Positions 9,008 through 18,123 are shown, counted from the first letter of the stretch. The stretch: 64,000 nucleotides of DNA from Candidatus Rhodobacter oscarellae (GCF_001078595.1 NZ_LFTY01000002.1:1384151-1448150), one strand, 5' to 3'. Numbers and translations: made by a program. Notes: generated by a model not told the origin, from the sequence alone.

Positions 9008-9988
9008 ATGACCGATCCAAAACAGATGTTGTCGCTTGTCGCGGATGTCGGCGGAACCAACACCCGTGTGGGGCTGGCGCGCGGCACAGCGCTGGACCAA
9101 TCCAGCGTCACGCGGTTCCGCAACGAAGCGTTTGACGATCTTGGCGCGGTTCTGTCCGCCTATATGGCAGAGCGCGCCTTAGAGGCGGTCGACGGCGCGG
9201 CGGTGGCCATGGCCGGGCCGGTGCGCGACGGCGTCGCCGAGCTGACCAACCTGAACTGGCGCATCGACCTGCCCGGATTGCGCGCGGTGACCGGGGGCAC
9301 CCATGCGGCGGTCCTGAATGACCTGCAGGCGCAAGGCTATGGGCTGACCCATATCGCGCCGCAGAACCTGCGCGAGATCGTGCCCGGCCCAACCGGAGAC
9401 GGCACCAAGGTTGTTGTCGGGATCGGGACCGGCTTTAACATCGCACCGGTTTATCCGACACCAAACGGCGCCTTCGTGCCCCCCTCTGAGGCCGGGCATG
9501 TCAGCCTTCCCGTGCACAGCCAGACCGATCTGAGCCTGGCCGCCCATGTCGCGCAAAGCCACGGCTTTGCCGATGTAGAAGAGGTGCTGTCGGGCCGCGG
9601 CGTCGAGAATGTCTATGCCTGGCTGCGCCAAGAGGCAGGCGACCCCGGGCAGGCCAGCGCCAACGACATCTTCGCGAGCTTCAGCCTGGGCGGTGACCCC
9701 TTCGCGCGCGCCACATTCGAGGCCTTCGCGCGCGTCATGGGCGTGGTGACCGGCGACATTGCGCTAAACACGCTGCCCACCGGCGGCATCTTCTTTTCTG
9801 GCGGCGTGGCCCGCGCACTGGGGCGGCATCTGCTAGAGCTAGGGTTCCGAGAGGCGTTTCGAAACAAGGGCCGATTCTCGGGCTTCATGGATGGTTTTGC
9901 CATTCACGTCATAGAGGATGATTTTGCCGCTCTGTCCGGTGCCGCCGAGCACCTGGTTCAGGCGATTTCGGCCTCCGATATCACCTAG
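9008..9988 (+). CDS. glk: Glucokinase
   Basis: 326-residue cytosolic kinase that phosphorylates glucose with ATP. The N-terminal phosphate-binding loop VADVGGTNTRVGLARG and the GIGTGFNIAPVY segment are those of the Glk family (Pfam Glucokinase), not ROK; there is no ROK cysteine-rich zinc motif. It follows aglR by 63 bases on the same strand and would use the glucose freed by AglA. Confidence 0.88.
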   Translation: MTDPKQMLSLVADVGGTNTRVGLARGTALDQSSVTRFRNEAFDDLGAVLSAYMAERALEAVDGAAVAMAGPVRDGVAELTNLNWRIDLPGLRAVTGGTHAAVLNDLQAQGYGLTHIAPQNLREIVPGPTGDGTKVVVGIGTGFNIAPVYPTPNGAFVPPSEAGHVSLPVHSQTDLSLAAHVAQSHGFADVEEVLSGRGVENVYAWLRQEAGDPGQASANDIFASFSLGGDPFARATFEAFARVMGVVTGDIALNTLPTGGIFFSGGVARALGRHLLELGFREAFRNKGRFSGFMDGFAIHVIEDDFAALSGAAEHLVQAISASDIT

Positions 9989-10313
9989 CGGCAGCATTCG
10001 CGACGAAGGCACAAGGCTTCCAACCGGCGGATCCAGGCAGGAATCTGCCGACCCGCAGAGCGGGCGCCGTGCGGGTCAAGCCCCGACACCGCCGCCAGGA
10101 AAGCCCCACTTGGCCGTTTTCAGCGCCGATCGGCGCTAACGCGTGACGGCTCAAGAACTGTTTGATCGAGTTTCATCTCAGGAACGCCGGTTTTTTGAGT
10201 TGGCAAAGCGGGTAACATCCGTGTGAAGGTGGACAAAACGCACGCGTTCGCGCAAACACTGGACGCATTGGACGGGAACGGCATAGTCGATCTCGTCGCC
10301 TCGGAGGTTTGGA
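9989..10313. other. Intergenic region before the lipid cluster, with a 16-base palindrome
   Basis: 325 bases without a convincing gene. AGCGCCGATCGGCGCT at 10122-10137 is a perfect palindrome, readable as a 6-bp stem with a GATC loop. No U-run follows, so it could be an operator or a weak terminator. GGAGG at 10303-10307 is the ribosome site of the next gene. Confidence 0.5.
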
Positions 10314-11552
10314 ATGAAAGATCGCGTAAAGCCGGAACGGCCAAGTTTTTCCGCCGTTGCAGAGAGGCGCTTTCGGCTTGCAGGTAAATCGATCATCGAG
10401 AAGGGCCACCCTTACTTCGTACCGGTCGACAAGCTAGAGCAGAAATTTGCCTCTGACCCCGATGGCTACCTTAGCCTGGCGCATTACGATTACCTGGGGC
10501 TTTCGCGAAATCCACATGTCCTGGCAGCGGGCCACGCCGCTATAGATGCGATGGGCTCGGGTGCCGGTGCGTCCCGCCTGGTCGGGGGCGAGCGCAGCAC
10601 GCACCAGGCTCTGGAACGCGATATGGCAGAGTTCCTTGGCGCCGGCGACGTTCTGGCGATGATCTCTGGCTATCTGACGAATGTCTCCCTGATCAATCAC
10701 CTGCTGGGGCCGCGTGACTTGGTGCTGATTGATGAGCTGGCGCATAACTCGATTCTGCTCGGCGCAAAATCTGGGCGCTTCCACTGCGAGATGTTCGCCC
10801 ATAACGACCTGGACGACCTAGAGCAGCGCCTCACCGAGAACCGTGACCAATACCGCCACGTCCTTGTCGTCGTGGAGGGACTTTATTCCATGGATGGGGA
10901 CATCCCGGACCTTCCCAGACTGGTAGCCATGAAGGAGGCGCATGACGCCTGGCTTCTGGTTGACGAGGCGCATTCCTACGGCGTTCTCGGCGCCACCGGG
11001 CGCGGATTATGCGAGCATTTTGACATAGACCCATCGCGGGTCGAGCTCAGCGTCGGCACCCTATCCAAGAGCTTTGTGTCATCGGGCGGCTTCATCTGCG
11101 CCTCGAAAGACATCATCTCTTGGCTGCGCTTTACCTTGCCTGGGTTCGTTTACTCGGTCGGTCTTTCGCCAACCACGGTGGCGACGGCGCATGCTGCGCT
11201 GAACGTGCTGCGTGACGAGCCCGAGCGCGTTTCGCGGCTAAAACAGAAGTCGCGCCTCTTTCTGGATGCCTCTGTGGCGGCGGGCCTTAACCCGGGCGAT
11301 GCCATTGGCGAGGCGGTGGTGCCGCTCATGTTCAACAGCCCCGAGCAGACCATGATGGTCAGCCAGACGCTGTTGGAGGCGGGAATTTATGCCCCGCCCA
11401 TCGTGCAGGTCGGCGTTCCCAAGGACCAGCCGCGCATCCGCTTCTTCTTCTCGGCGGAACATCGCGACCAAGACATCCTGCGCGCCGTGGACATTGCGGC
11501 GGCGGCGGCAAGTGGTAGTCTGCCGGTACAGATCGCATCCGCGGACCGTTAG
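10314..11552 (+). CDS. Serine palmitoyltransferase-like alpha-oxoamine synthase
   Basis: 412-residue PLP enzyme of the AONS family (SPT, KBL, BioF, HemA). It would condense serine with an acyl thioester to a 3-keto long-chain base, the first step of sphingolipid synthesis. Seen: ASRLVGGERSTHQALE, His144 (stacks on PLP), DEAH at 217-220, and the Schiff-base lysine Lys252 in GTLSKSF. The stretch VEGLYSMDGDIPDLPRL and SKSFVSSGGF resemble the LCB2/SPTLC2 subunit (VEGIYSMEG) more than BioF. GGAGG sits 6 bases before the ATG. It heads a same-strand run with KDSR-like, inositol-phosphate and lipid-head-group genes; that context favours SPT over BioF or KBL. No acyl-carrier protein gene is adjacent. 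Confidence 0.78.
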   Translation: MKDRVKPERPSFSAVAERRFRLAGKSIIEKGHPYFVPVDKLEQKFASDPDGYLSLAHYDYLGLSRNPHVLAAGHAAIDAMGSGAGASRLVGGERSTHQALERDMAEFLGAGDVLAMISGYLTNVSLINHLLGPRDLVLIDELAHNSILLGAKSGRFHCEMFAHNDLDDLEQRLTENRDQYRHVLVVVEGLYSMDGDIPDLPRLVAMKEAHDAWLLVDEAHSYGVLGATGRGLCEHFDIDPSRVELSVGTLSKSFVSSGGFICASKDIISWLRFTLPGFVYSVGLSPTTVATAHAALNVLRDEPERVSRLKQKSRLFLDASVAAGLNPGDAIGEAVVPLMFNSPEQTMMVSQTLLEAGIYAPPIVQVGVPKDQPRIRFFFSAEHRDQDILRAVDIAAAAASGSLPVQIASADR

Positions 11553-11562
11553 GGGGTTCACC

Positions 11563-12168
11563 ATGTTGAGTTGGGCATTGCGGGCGGTCCTTGTGGCCGA
11601 TTTTTTCGTTATTGGAAGCAGCGAGGACGCGCGCGCCGTGCGCCTGGAAAGCCAGGCGGTACGGATCTCGGACGCGCTGCCGGCGGTACGGCCAGATTGG
11701 CCCGTCCCGAAGGAGCCGGGCCAGATCTTTTACATCCAGCGCTCCATCAACTCGAACACCGTCGTCTACACGGCCCGCTATGATCGCAACGGGAACCTAA
11801 AGACCCGCCCCGGCCGCATCATGTGGCGGCGCTATAACGACGCGGGCGAGCGCAAGCGCCTGAAAGCGTATGAGCACCTCGCCTTCGGGCTCAACTATCG
11901 CAAGCTGGAGCAGCCCGGGCATTTCCTCGTCTCGCTGCGCGCCCTGCCCCGCCTGACCATGGAGCTGCACCAATCCGGACCCAATAAGGCAGAGCTGATC
12001 GCCACGATCGGCGGGCGCCAGACGCGGGCGCGCTACGCCTATGTCACCGTTGACGAGAGCGGCCTGTTGCCAAAGGTCACCGAACTCAAGCTGTTCGGCG
12101 TGGATATCGCCACGGGACAAGCCGTGTCCGAGACCTTTCGGGTGCTTGGCGGGGGCTTTCGCTATTAA
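11563..12168 (+). CDS. DUF4833-like exported protein
   Basis: 201 residues with an N-terminal hydrophobic stretch (ALRAVLVADFFVIG), so probably exported or anchored with the rest in the periplasm. The core IFYIQRSINSNTVVYTARY, then MWRRYNDAGE, LAFGLNY and FGVDIATGQAVSE follows the DUF4833 pattern as I remember it. My recollection is that this family occurs near inositol-lipid genes in other bacteria; that should be checked. It lies 10 bases after the SPT-like gene and just before inositol-3-phosphate synthase, so a role in the same pathway is likely. No catalytic residues are recognised. Confidence 0.6.
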   Translation: MLSWALRAVLVADFFVIGSSEDARAVRLESQAVRISDALPAVRPDWPVPKEPGQIFYIQRSINSNTVVYTARYDRNGNLKTRPGRIMWRRYNDAGERKRLKAYEHLAFGLNYRKLEQPGHFLVSLRALPRLTMELHQSGPNKAELIATIGGRQTRARYAYVTVDESGLLPKVTELKLFGVDIATGQAVSETFRVLGGGFRY

Positions 12169-12237
12169 AGCTGGCGCATCCCGACACCCCATGCCAAAAG
12201 CGCAAGAACAACAAGTAATAACGATGTACGAGGGGAC

Positions 12238-13332
12238 ATGATCACTCCCATCCGCACGGCCATCGCGGGCGTTGGAAATTGTGCCAGCTCGCTGGTGCAG
12301 GCCGTCTCTTATTGCAAGGTGAAGGGCCCGGACGCCGTGGGTGTAAACTTCCCATCGCTTGGCGGGCTGCGCCCCGAAGATATCGAGATCGTGGCCGGTT
12401 TTGACGTCGACCGCCGTAAAGTGAACCGCCCCATGCACGAGGCGGTGATGGCGGACCCCAACTGCACCGAGGTGTTCTGGGATCAGCTTGGCGACCAGGG
12501 CGCGCCGGTGCATCGCGGCCCTGATCTGGACGGCGTGTCGGCCTATATGCGCAACCAGCCGCCCGAGGTCTCTTTCGTGCCCTCTGACGCCCCCGCCCTA
12601 ACGGCGGATGAGGTCGTTGCGGCCCTGCGCGCGGCCGAGGCGGAGGTGCTGATCATCTTCCTGCCCGTGGGCTCCACCCAAGCGGTCGAGTTCTACGCCA
12701 ACTGCGCCCTGCGCGCGGGCTGCGCCGTGGTCAACGGCATCCCGGTCTTTCTGGCCTCCAACCCGAAATGGGCCGCGAAATTCGAAGCGGCCGGGCTGCC
12801 TCTGATCGGCGACGACTTTAAGGCACAGTTCGGCGCCACGGTGGTGCATCGCACGCTGGCACATCTGGCCGATATGCGCGGCGTCAAGATCGACCGCACC
12901 TACCAGCTGAATGTCGGCGGCAACACCGATTTCATGAACATGATGGACATGGACCGCCTCGCCACCAAGCGCGAGAGCAAGACCGAGGCGGTGCAAACCG
13001 CCATGGTGGACCGGCTGGGCGATGGCGATATCCGCATCGGGCCCTCTGACTACGTGCCCTGGCTGGATGACCGCAAGGTGGCCTATGTACGCCTGGAGGG
13101 CCGGTTGCTGGGCGGCGCGCGCACCAGCATCGAGATGCGCCTAGAGGTCGAGGACAGCCCCAACGCCGCCGCCATGGCGATCAGTGCCATCCGTTGCGCC
13201 CGCATCGCCCGCGAGAAAGGGCTTTCCGGTGCCATTCCAGAGGCTTCCGCCTTCCTCTTCAAGCACCCCCCGGTGCAGGTTGACGACCCCGAAGCGCATG
13301 ACATGCTGTTGAACTTCGCAGGGGATGCCTAG
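12238..13332 (+). CDS. ino1: Inositol-3-phosphate synthase
   Basis: 364-residue cytosolic NAD-dependent enzyme converting glucose 6-phosphate to 1L-myo-inositol 1-phosphate. N-terminal nucleotide site AIAGVGNCASSLVQ, and the family core GDDFKAQFGATVVHRTLA and LNVGGNTDFMNM, are clear. The length is that of the short actinobacterial/archaeal type (about 360), not the roughly 510-residue eukaryotic type. GAGGGG lies just before the ATG. The stop overlaps the start of the next gene by 8 bases, showing tight coupling with the KDSR-like reductase. The product would feed inositol-phosphate lipid head groups. Confidence 0.9.
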   Translation: MITPIRTAIAGVGNCASSLVQAVSYCKVKGPDAVGVNFPSLGGLRPEDIEIVAGFDVDRRKVNRPMHEAVMADPNCTEVFWDQLGDQGAPVHRGPDLDGVSAYMRNQPPEVSFVPSDAPALTADEVVAALRAAEAEVLIIFLPVGSTQAVEFYANCALRAGCAVVNGIPVFLASNPKWAAKFEAAGLPLIGDDFKAQFGATVVHRTLAHLADMRGVKIDRTYQLNVGGNTDFMNMMDMDRLATKRESKTEAVQTAMVDRLGDGDIRIGPSDYVPWLDDRKVAYVRLEGRLLGGARTSIEMRLEVEDSPNAAAMAISAIRCARIAREKGLSGAIPEASAFLFKHPPVQVDDPEAHDMLLNFAGDA

Positions 13333-14113
13333 AGCGGCCTTCATCACCGGCGGGTCAAGCGGCATCGGGCTGGCGCTTGCCCGGGGCCTGGCCGCCAAGG
13401 GCCATGACATTGCGTTGTTCGCCCGCGACCCGGCAAAGCTTCAGGACGCGGTGCGCGATCTCAAGGCCGCGCATCCTGACCGCATCATCAGCGGCCACCC
13501 GGCGGACGTATCCGTGCTGGATCAATTGTCGCCCGCCGTGGAGGCCGCCATCGCCACCCATGGCGCCCCGGAATGGGCCATCGCCAATGCGGGCATCGCC
13601 GAGCCGGGCCTGTTTGTGCAGCAACCCATCGAGAGCTTCACGCGCCAGATGGACGTGAACTATACCGGCGCGCTGCATTTCGCCAAGCTCTTGGTCCCGG
13701 CGATGCCTTCCGGCGGCCATTTGGTCTTTGTCTCCTCCGGCGCGGCGTTCTTTGGCATCTTTGGCTATGCGGCCTACGCGCCCACGAAATTCGCGTTGCG
13801 CGGGCTTGCGGAGGTGCTCCGGGTCGAGCTTGCGCCCGCCATCCAGGTCACCCTGGCCTACCCGCCGGACACGGACACGCCGCAGCTCGCCGCCGAGGCC
13901 GCCACCAAGCCCGCCGCCACCAAGGAGATCACCGGGGAGGCAGGCGTCTGGCAGCCCCAGGACGTGGCCGATCTGATCATCAGCCGCGCTGCGAAGGGCA
14001 AGTTTACGGTCGCCCCCGGGTTCCAGATGCGCGCCTTGCTGGGGCTGCATTCGGTGTTGGCCCCGCTGCTGCGCTGGTGGCAGGCCGGGATCGTGCGAAA
14101 GCACCATAAGTGA
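13325..14113 (+). CDS. 3-ketodihydrosphingosine reductase-like SDR
   Basis: 262-residue classical short-chain dehydrogenase. TGGSSGIG (8-15), NAG (88-90), VFVSS with Ser137/138, and the YxxxK pair Tyr151/Lys155 are intact. Beyond the generic SDR motifs it has AYPPDTDTPQLAAEAATKP (178-196), a close match to the segment AYPPDTDTP...E...TKP that marks eukaryotic KDSR/TSC10. It would reduce the 3-keto base made by the SPT-like enzyme with NADPH. The C-terminus has a weakly hydrophobic end (LLGLHSVLAPLLRWW) that could touch the membrane. It overlaps ino1 by 8 bases and the next gene by one base. Confidence 0.78.
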   Translation: MPRAAFITGGSSGIGLALARGLAAKGHDIALFARDPAKLQDAVRDLKAAHPDRIISGHPADVSVLDQLSPAVEAAIATHGAPEWAIANAGIAEPGLFVQQPIESFTRQMDVNYTGALHFAKLLVPAMPSGGHLVFVSSGAAFFGIFGYAAYAPTKFALRGLAEVLRVELAPAIQVTLAYPPDTDTPQLAAEAATKPAATKEITGEAGVWQPQDVADLIISRAAKGKFTVAPGFQMRALLGLHSVLAPLLRWWQAGIVRKHHK

Positions 14114-14862
14114 TGCCGTCGACGGCAGCACTGGCGCTGGTCACCTTGGGGCTCCTTGTCCTTGGGCACCTGCTCTTTGCGGCGCTGGCGACGCGGCAAA
14201 GCTCTGCGGGTGTGATCCGCGAGGTCTGGCCGATCCTTTGGGTCGAGACCCTCATCGCCGTGGTGGTCGCGGGCACGCTCTGGTGGGGCGGATGGGTCCT
14301 GGTTCTTGCGTTGCTGGCGCATGCCGCACGGGTTGCCTATGAGGCGCTATACGTCGCGGGCGCGCACCCAAACGGGCTGGACCGCGGGCGGCGGCTCTAT
14401 GTTTTGGCCTTCCCGCTGCTGCCGCTGGCGGTGTTCACCATCGGCGGCATGGCGCAGACCTATACCGCCTGGCTGTTGCTGGCCTACATCCTGGTGGAGG
14501 TGTTTGACAGCTTCGCGCTTTTGGGCGGCAAGCTCTTTGGCCGCACCAAGGCCTTCCCAGAGTTAAGCCCGAACAAGACCATCGAGGGGCTGGCCGCTGG
14601 CGCGGTGATGCTGATGCTGGTCGCGGCGGGCGGCGCGGCGGTGCTGGGCACCGCGATCCTGCCAGCCATGGGGCTTGCGCTTTTGGTGGCGCCGCTGGCG
14701 GTAACCGGGGACCTTGCGGCCTCAAAGCTCAAGCGCATGAGCGGGGTTAAGGATTTCCCCAAGGTCCTGCCGCATCAGGGCGGGCTTTTGGACACAACGG
14801 ATGCCTGGATTGTCACCGGGGCTGTATTTGTGATGCTCGCGCATCTGCAGGCATCAGGATAG
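14113..14862 (+). CDS. CdsA-like phosphatidate cytidylyltransferase
   Basis: 249-residue polytopic membrane protein (about 7 TM). The family signature is seen at the C-terminal side: SKLKRMSGVKDFPKVLPHQG followed by GLLDTTDAW, and earlier PNKTIEG and EVFDSFALLGGKLFGR. CdsA makes CDP-diacylglycerol from CTP and phosphatidate; here a CDP-activated lipid for a head-group transferase is likely. The start is taken as the ATG at 14113 inside TGATG, overlapping the previous stop; a GTG one codon earlier is also possible. It differs from housekeeping CdsA in the final Asp-rich stretch (DTTDAW rather than DRxDS). It may be a paralogue for this pathway. Confidence 0.75.
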   Translation: MPSTAALALVTLGLLVLGHLLFAALATRQSSAGVIREVWPILWVETLIAVVVAGTLWWGGWVLVLALLAHAARVAYEALYVAGAHPNGLDRGRRLYVLAFPLLPLAVFTIGGMAQTYTAWLLLAYILVEVFDSFALLGGKLFGRTKAFPELSPNKTIEGLAAGAVMLMLVAAGGAAVLGTAILPAMGLALLVAPLAVTGDLAASKLKRMSGVKDFPKVLPHQGGLLDTTDAWIVTGAVFVMLAHLQASG

Positions 14863-14965
14863 CTTGCGTCCATGCCCATTCGCGGTGAAACTCAGGGCCA
14901 AGCGCAATACAGCCCATAGCCCCGAGACGCCCCTTGCCTTCGCACGCCAACGCAACGCCGCCGCC

Positions 14966-16153
14966 ATGCTGAAAGGTCGCCCCATTTTGAGGCTTCTTGG
15001 TCCGCGCACGTTTTGGCTGTTTGCCGGTCTTATCGTGTTGATCGAGTCGATCTATCTGGCCGAGGAGTTCACCACCCTCTTAGGTTTCATCGTAGAGAAT
15101 GGCGGCACGATCTGGGACACGCTCCGACTGTCGCTGCTAAAGCTGCCCGAGGTGGTTGATTTTGCGCTGCCCATCGCCGTTCTCATTGCGCTCTATTTTG
15201 CGATTGTCGGCGCGCGCGAGACCAACGAGCTTGTGGTTTGCGCCGCCGCGGGCGTGCCCTGGACCCGTGTTCCCGGGTTCGCCGCCATCGTGGGTGCTCT
15301 TGGGTTCTGCCTGAGCCTTGCATTTGCCTCTTGGATCACGCCCACGGCGCTTTACACGCAAAGGATCCTCGCCAAGACCATCGAGGCAAGGTCGGTCGTT
15401 CGTGAGATCACTGAACCGGGGCATAAGAACTCGATCCGCCGACTGGACGGGCGCTCTTACATTGCCACCCCGCCTGCGGACCTCACCAAGGAACGCGGCC
15501 ACCTATTCATCTTCGAGCCCGACACGGGCGACGGCTGGCGGGCCAGCCAGGCCGATGATTGGTCCGTGATTGGCCCGCGCGAGGACGAAAGCTATGCCAT
15601 CCAACTGAAAAGTTACCGCGACTACACCGGCCGCACCCCCGAGCAGCAGGCCCGATTGGATCAGGACCAAGCGCCCGTCCAGTCGGCCTTCCAGGCCGCG
15701 CAGTGGAACGTGCAGAACGTCGCCTTGGTCTTTCGCCTGGAGGAGTTGATCAAGCCGATCGACCTCCAACGGCGCTCGAACGAGCGCGTCGTGCTGCTCC
15801 CAATCGTCGCCGTCGCGACGGGCGCGCAGGCCCAATGGCAATCCATCAACGGCGTTGTGGGGCAGATATCTGGCCGCGCGCTGGGCTGCATCTTGGCGGC
15901 GCTGACGGCGGTCGCCTGCGCGGCCGGGTCGGGCACGTGGATCGGGCGCGTCGCCGGGGTCCCCGTTGGAGTGCTTGTCGTGCTGGCCGGGGACGTGGTC
16001 GCGCGCGCGGTACTGGCCGAGGCGGCGATGCGCGGCCCGGCAGAGTTTGCGGCCAGCTTCGCCCTGAGTTTGCTGGTGATGATCCTACTGCCCATGGCCT
16101 ATGTGCTTTGGCGACGCGAGGCGCTGATCGTGCCGCGCCGGGGCCAGGGCTAG
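14966..16153 (+). CDS. LptF/LptG-family permease, first of pair
   Basis: 395 residues with the YjgP/YjgQ layout: N-terminal TM helices (FWLFAGLIVLIESIYLAEEF onward), a periplasmic jellyroll-like middle (about residues 150-270) and C-terminal TM helices. LptF and LptG are the membrane parts of the LPS exporter, working with LptB and LptC. No lptB, lptC or lptA is nearby, and the position in a lipid-synthesis run suggests a dedicated copy for the lipid made here. The ATG at 14966 gives the usual short N-terminus; an upstream TTG at 14864 would add 34 residues of no obvious type. Confidence 0.75.
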   Translation: MLKGRPILRLLGPRTFWLFAGLIVLIESIYLAEEFTTLLGFIVENGGTIWDTLRLSLLKLPEVVDFALPIAVLIALYFAIVGARETNELVVCAAAGVPWTRVPGFAAIVGALGFCLSLAFASWITPTALYTQRILAKTIEARSVVREITEPGHKNSIRRLDGRSYIATPPADLTKERGHLFIFEPDTGDGWRASQADDWSVIGPREDESYAIQLKSYRDYTGRTPEQQARLDQDQAPVQSAFQAAQWNVQNVALVFRLEELIKPIDLQRRSNERVVLLPIVAVATGAQAQWQSINGVVGQISGRALGCILAALTAVACAAGSGTWIGRVAGVPVGVLVVLAGDVVARAVLAEAAMRGPAEFAASFALSLLVMILLPMAYVLWRREALIVPRRGQG

Positions 16154-16164
16154 GTCGCCGCGCG

Positions 16165-17286
16165 ATGCGCCTGCGTTTGAGATATGTGAGCCTTTTTGGC
16201 CTGTCGGCGCGCCGCACCGCGCTGGATTACCTTCTCATCACGGCGCTCTTTGCGTTCTTGTTGCTTGCCATCGCCTGGAGCATCGACCTGGCCCGCCACT
16301 TTCAACACCTGCGCCGCGCCGCGGAGTTCCGGCAGGTGCCGCTTTCGGAGATCCTGCTGCCCTACTTGTTCTACCGCGCGGTGGACATCCTGGTCCGCCT
16401 CTTGCCCGTCGCATGTTTCTTTGGGGTGTTCTGCGCCGAGGTGCTGCGCCGCATGCGGCTTGAGACCGTGATACTGATGGGCGCGGGCCTGTCGCCTTTC
16501 AAGATGCTGGCGCCGATCCTGGTCTATGGGGTCGTGGTTGGTGCGGTGCTATGGCAGCTCGAAGAGCGCCTGCGCCCCTATGTGATCATCCAGCAGATCG
16601 AACTGGGAGAAGGCGCCTATGGAAAGCGCTTTAGCCCCAGGTGGTTTCCCTTCGACAGCTGGTTTCTTTATGGCGACGTCGCCGTGCGCGGAAAGGTCTT
16701 TCGAGGCGAGCCGCCCGCGATGCGCGACGTCCTGATCTTCCGCGGGCTGCAGGACGAACAGCTTGGGACCATACACGCCGCCGAGCGCTTGGACCCGACC
16801 GATGTGCCGGGGCAATGGCGCCTGTCAGGCGTCAAGCTTTGGAACCCGCGCGAAGGGCAGAACACCAGCGTTGACCTGCCGGACCAGTTGATCGAGTTGC
16901 CGCTCATACGCGAAGAGTTGCGTTACCATGAAATTCAGGGCTTCTATCTGGCCAATGCGCCGCTCGCAGCGCTGTCGCAGGCGCATCCGGGCTCGGCTGC
17001 GCGGATAAGCGCTGACATGGCGACATGGCGGCGGGGACTGATCTTTGTGACGCCTTTTGTGTTGGCGGGGCTGGCGATTTCCCTGGCGCGATTTGGGTTC
17101 TCTGGGCGCTTGCTGCGCCCCATCCGCATGATCGCGGCTGCCGGAGCGGGGTACATCGGGGTCGTGTCGATAAAGGTCATTTATTCCATGGGCGAGACCG
17201 GCGGAATTAGCCCGGCCACCGCAACGCTCTTGCCGCTTGTCCTGCTGATGGGGGTCACCGCCGTGTTGACATATCGGGCGTCCTAA
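16165..17286 (+). CDS. LptF/LptG-family permease, second of pair
   Basis: 373 residues, same family as the preceding gene and 11 bases after it. N-terminal TMs begin YLLITALFAFLLLAIAWSID, a periplasmic domain covers about residues 135-270, and three C-terminal TMs follow. The reading frame is open far upstream of the ATG, but that extension runs antisense-free inside the preceding gene and is not coding. The pair would form the membrane half of a second Lpt-type extractor. Last gene of the plus-strand run that starts with SPT. Confidence 0.75.
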   Translation: MRLRLRYVSLFGLSARRTALDYLLITALFAFLLLAIAWSIDLARHFQHLRRAAEFRQVPLSEILLPYLFYRAVDILVRLLPVACFFGVFCAEVLRRMRLETVILMGAGLSPFKMLAPILVYGVVVGAVLWQLEERLRPYVIIQQIELGEGAYGKRFSPRWFPFDSWFLYGDVAVRGKVFRGEPPAMRDVLIFRGLQDEQLGTIHAAERLDPTDVPGQWRLSGVKLWNPREGQNTSVDLPDQLIELPLIREELRYHEIQGFYLANAPLAALSQAHPGSAARISADMATWRRGLIFVTPFVLAGLAISLARFGFSGRLLRPIRMIAAAGAGYIGVVSIKVIYSMGETGGISPATATLLPLVLLMGVTAVLTYRAS

Positions 17287-17376
17287 GACTGCTTGGACCG
17301 TCAACGCAAGGCAAGGCGCCAGGTTCGCAGCCTCGCCAATCCAATCAGCTTGACGAGGGCTCGACGCCATTTAGCG

Positions 17377-18123
17377 CTATTCGATGCCCTTCCAAGCGGC
17401 ACGGCGCGCGGCCTCAATGGCGGGATAGACCTCGGCGCGGGCACGGGCGAGCATCTGCTCGTCATCGACCTCGGCCCAGGCGATATCCCCAAGGAAGGGG
17501 CACGCGATCTCGACCTCTTGCGCCAGGGCAACCAGTCCTTGCTCGTAATGCGCCTCAGGCGCCTCGGCTAGCACCCGCTGCGCGACACCTTGCATCGTGC
17601 TGGTCGCCGCCGCCGTCAGGGCGGTGATCCCGATCATCTCGCCCAGGGGCGGCTCTGGCCGCGCGTTCCGATCCTTCGAGATCTCGATCAGCCGGTCGTC
17701 GCGCACCCAGGTGTAGACCTCGTCACCAGCCTGCGTCGGGCCCGAGACGGTAAAGCTGTTGCGGGACGGCTCCAAGCCCGTCAGGACCTGCGGCGCATAA
17801 ACCAGATCGCTCTCCAGGATCAGCACCGGGCCCGCGCAGGCCGCCAGCCCCGTCGCCAGGGTGCGCAGGCTGCCGGTCGTGGCGTAGTCAGGGTTGTGGA
17901 TGATCTGGATGTCGGTCCCGGCAAAGACCTCTTGGTACTGCTCGGCCAGGTGCCCCGTCACCACCGCGATGCGCGTCACGCCCGCGCGGCGGAGCGTGTC
18001 CACCGATTGCGGCACCAGCGCGCGCCCGCCCATCTCGATCAGGCCCTTAGGCACCAGCTTGCCACGGGGGCCCATGCGCAGACCAAGCCCCGCCGCAAGG
18101 ATCAGTGCGGTGAATTCAGACAT
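17377..18123 (-). CDS. Sugar- or inositol-phosphate nucleotidyltransferase
   Basis: 248-residue NTP-transferase fold. The N-terminal loop ALILAAGLGLRMGPRGKLVP and KGLIEMGGRALV bind the nucleotide; ESDLVYAP carries the metal-binding Asp. The short length, and NPDYATTGSLRTLATG, resemble LicC-type choline-phosphate and archaeal/Thermotoga inositol-1-phosphate cytidylyltransferases. With inositol-3-phosphate synthase upstream and a CDP-alcohol phosphotransferase divergent from it, CDP-inositol synthesis is a reasonable guess, but other polyol or amino-alcohol phosphates cannot be excluded. Confidence 0.6.
   Translation of the reverse strand: MSEFTALILAAGLGLRMGPRGKLVPKGLIEMGGRALVPQSVDTLRRAGVTRIAVVTGHLAEQYQEVFAGTDIQIIHNPDYATTGSLRTLATGLAACAGPVLILESDLVYAPQVLTGLEPSRNSFTVSGPTQAGDEVYTWVRDDRLIEISKDRNARPEPPLGEMIGITALTAAATSTMQGVAQRVLAEAPEAHYEQGLVALAQEVEIACPFLGDIAWAEVDDEQMLARARAEVYPAIEAARRAAWKGIE

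Noticed and set aside
10122-10137. Rho-independent terminator after glk
   Set aside because: Good palindrome, but no U-run on either strand next to it; kept only as a palindrome.
15559-16164. Open frame extending the LptG-like gene far upstream
   Set aside because: It lies inside the preceding LptF-like gene in another frame and encodes arginine- and proline-rich nonsense; the family N-terminus starts at 16165.
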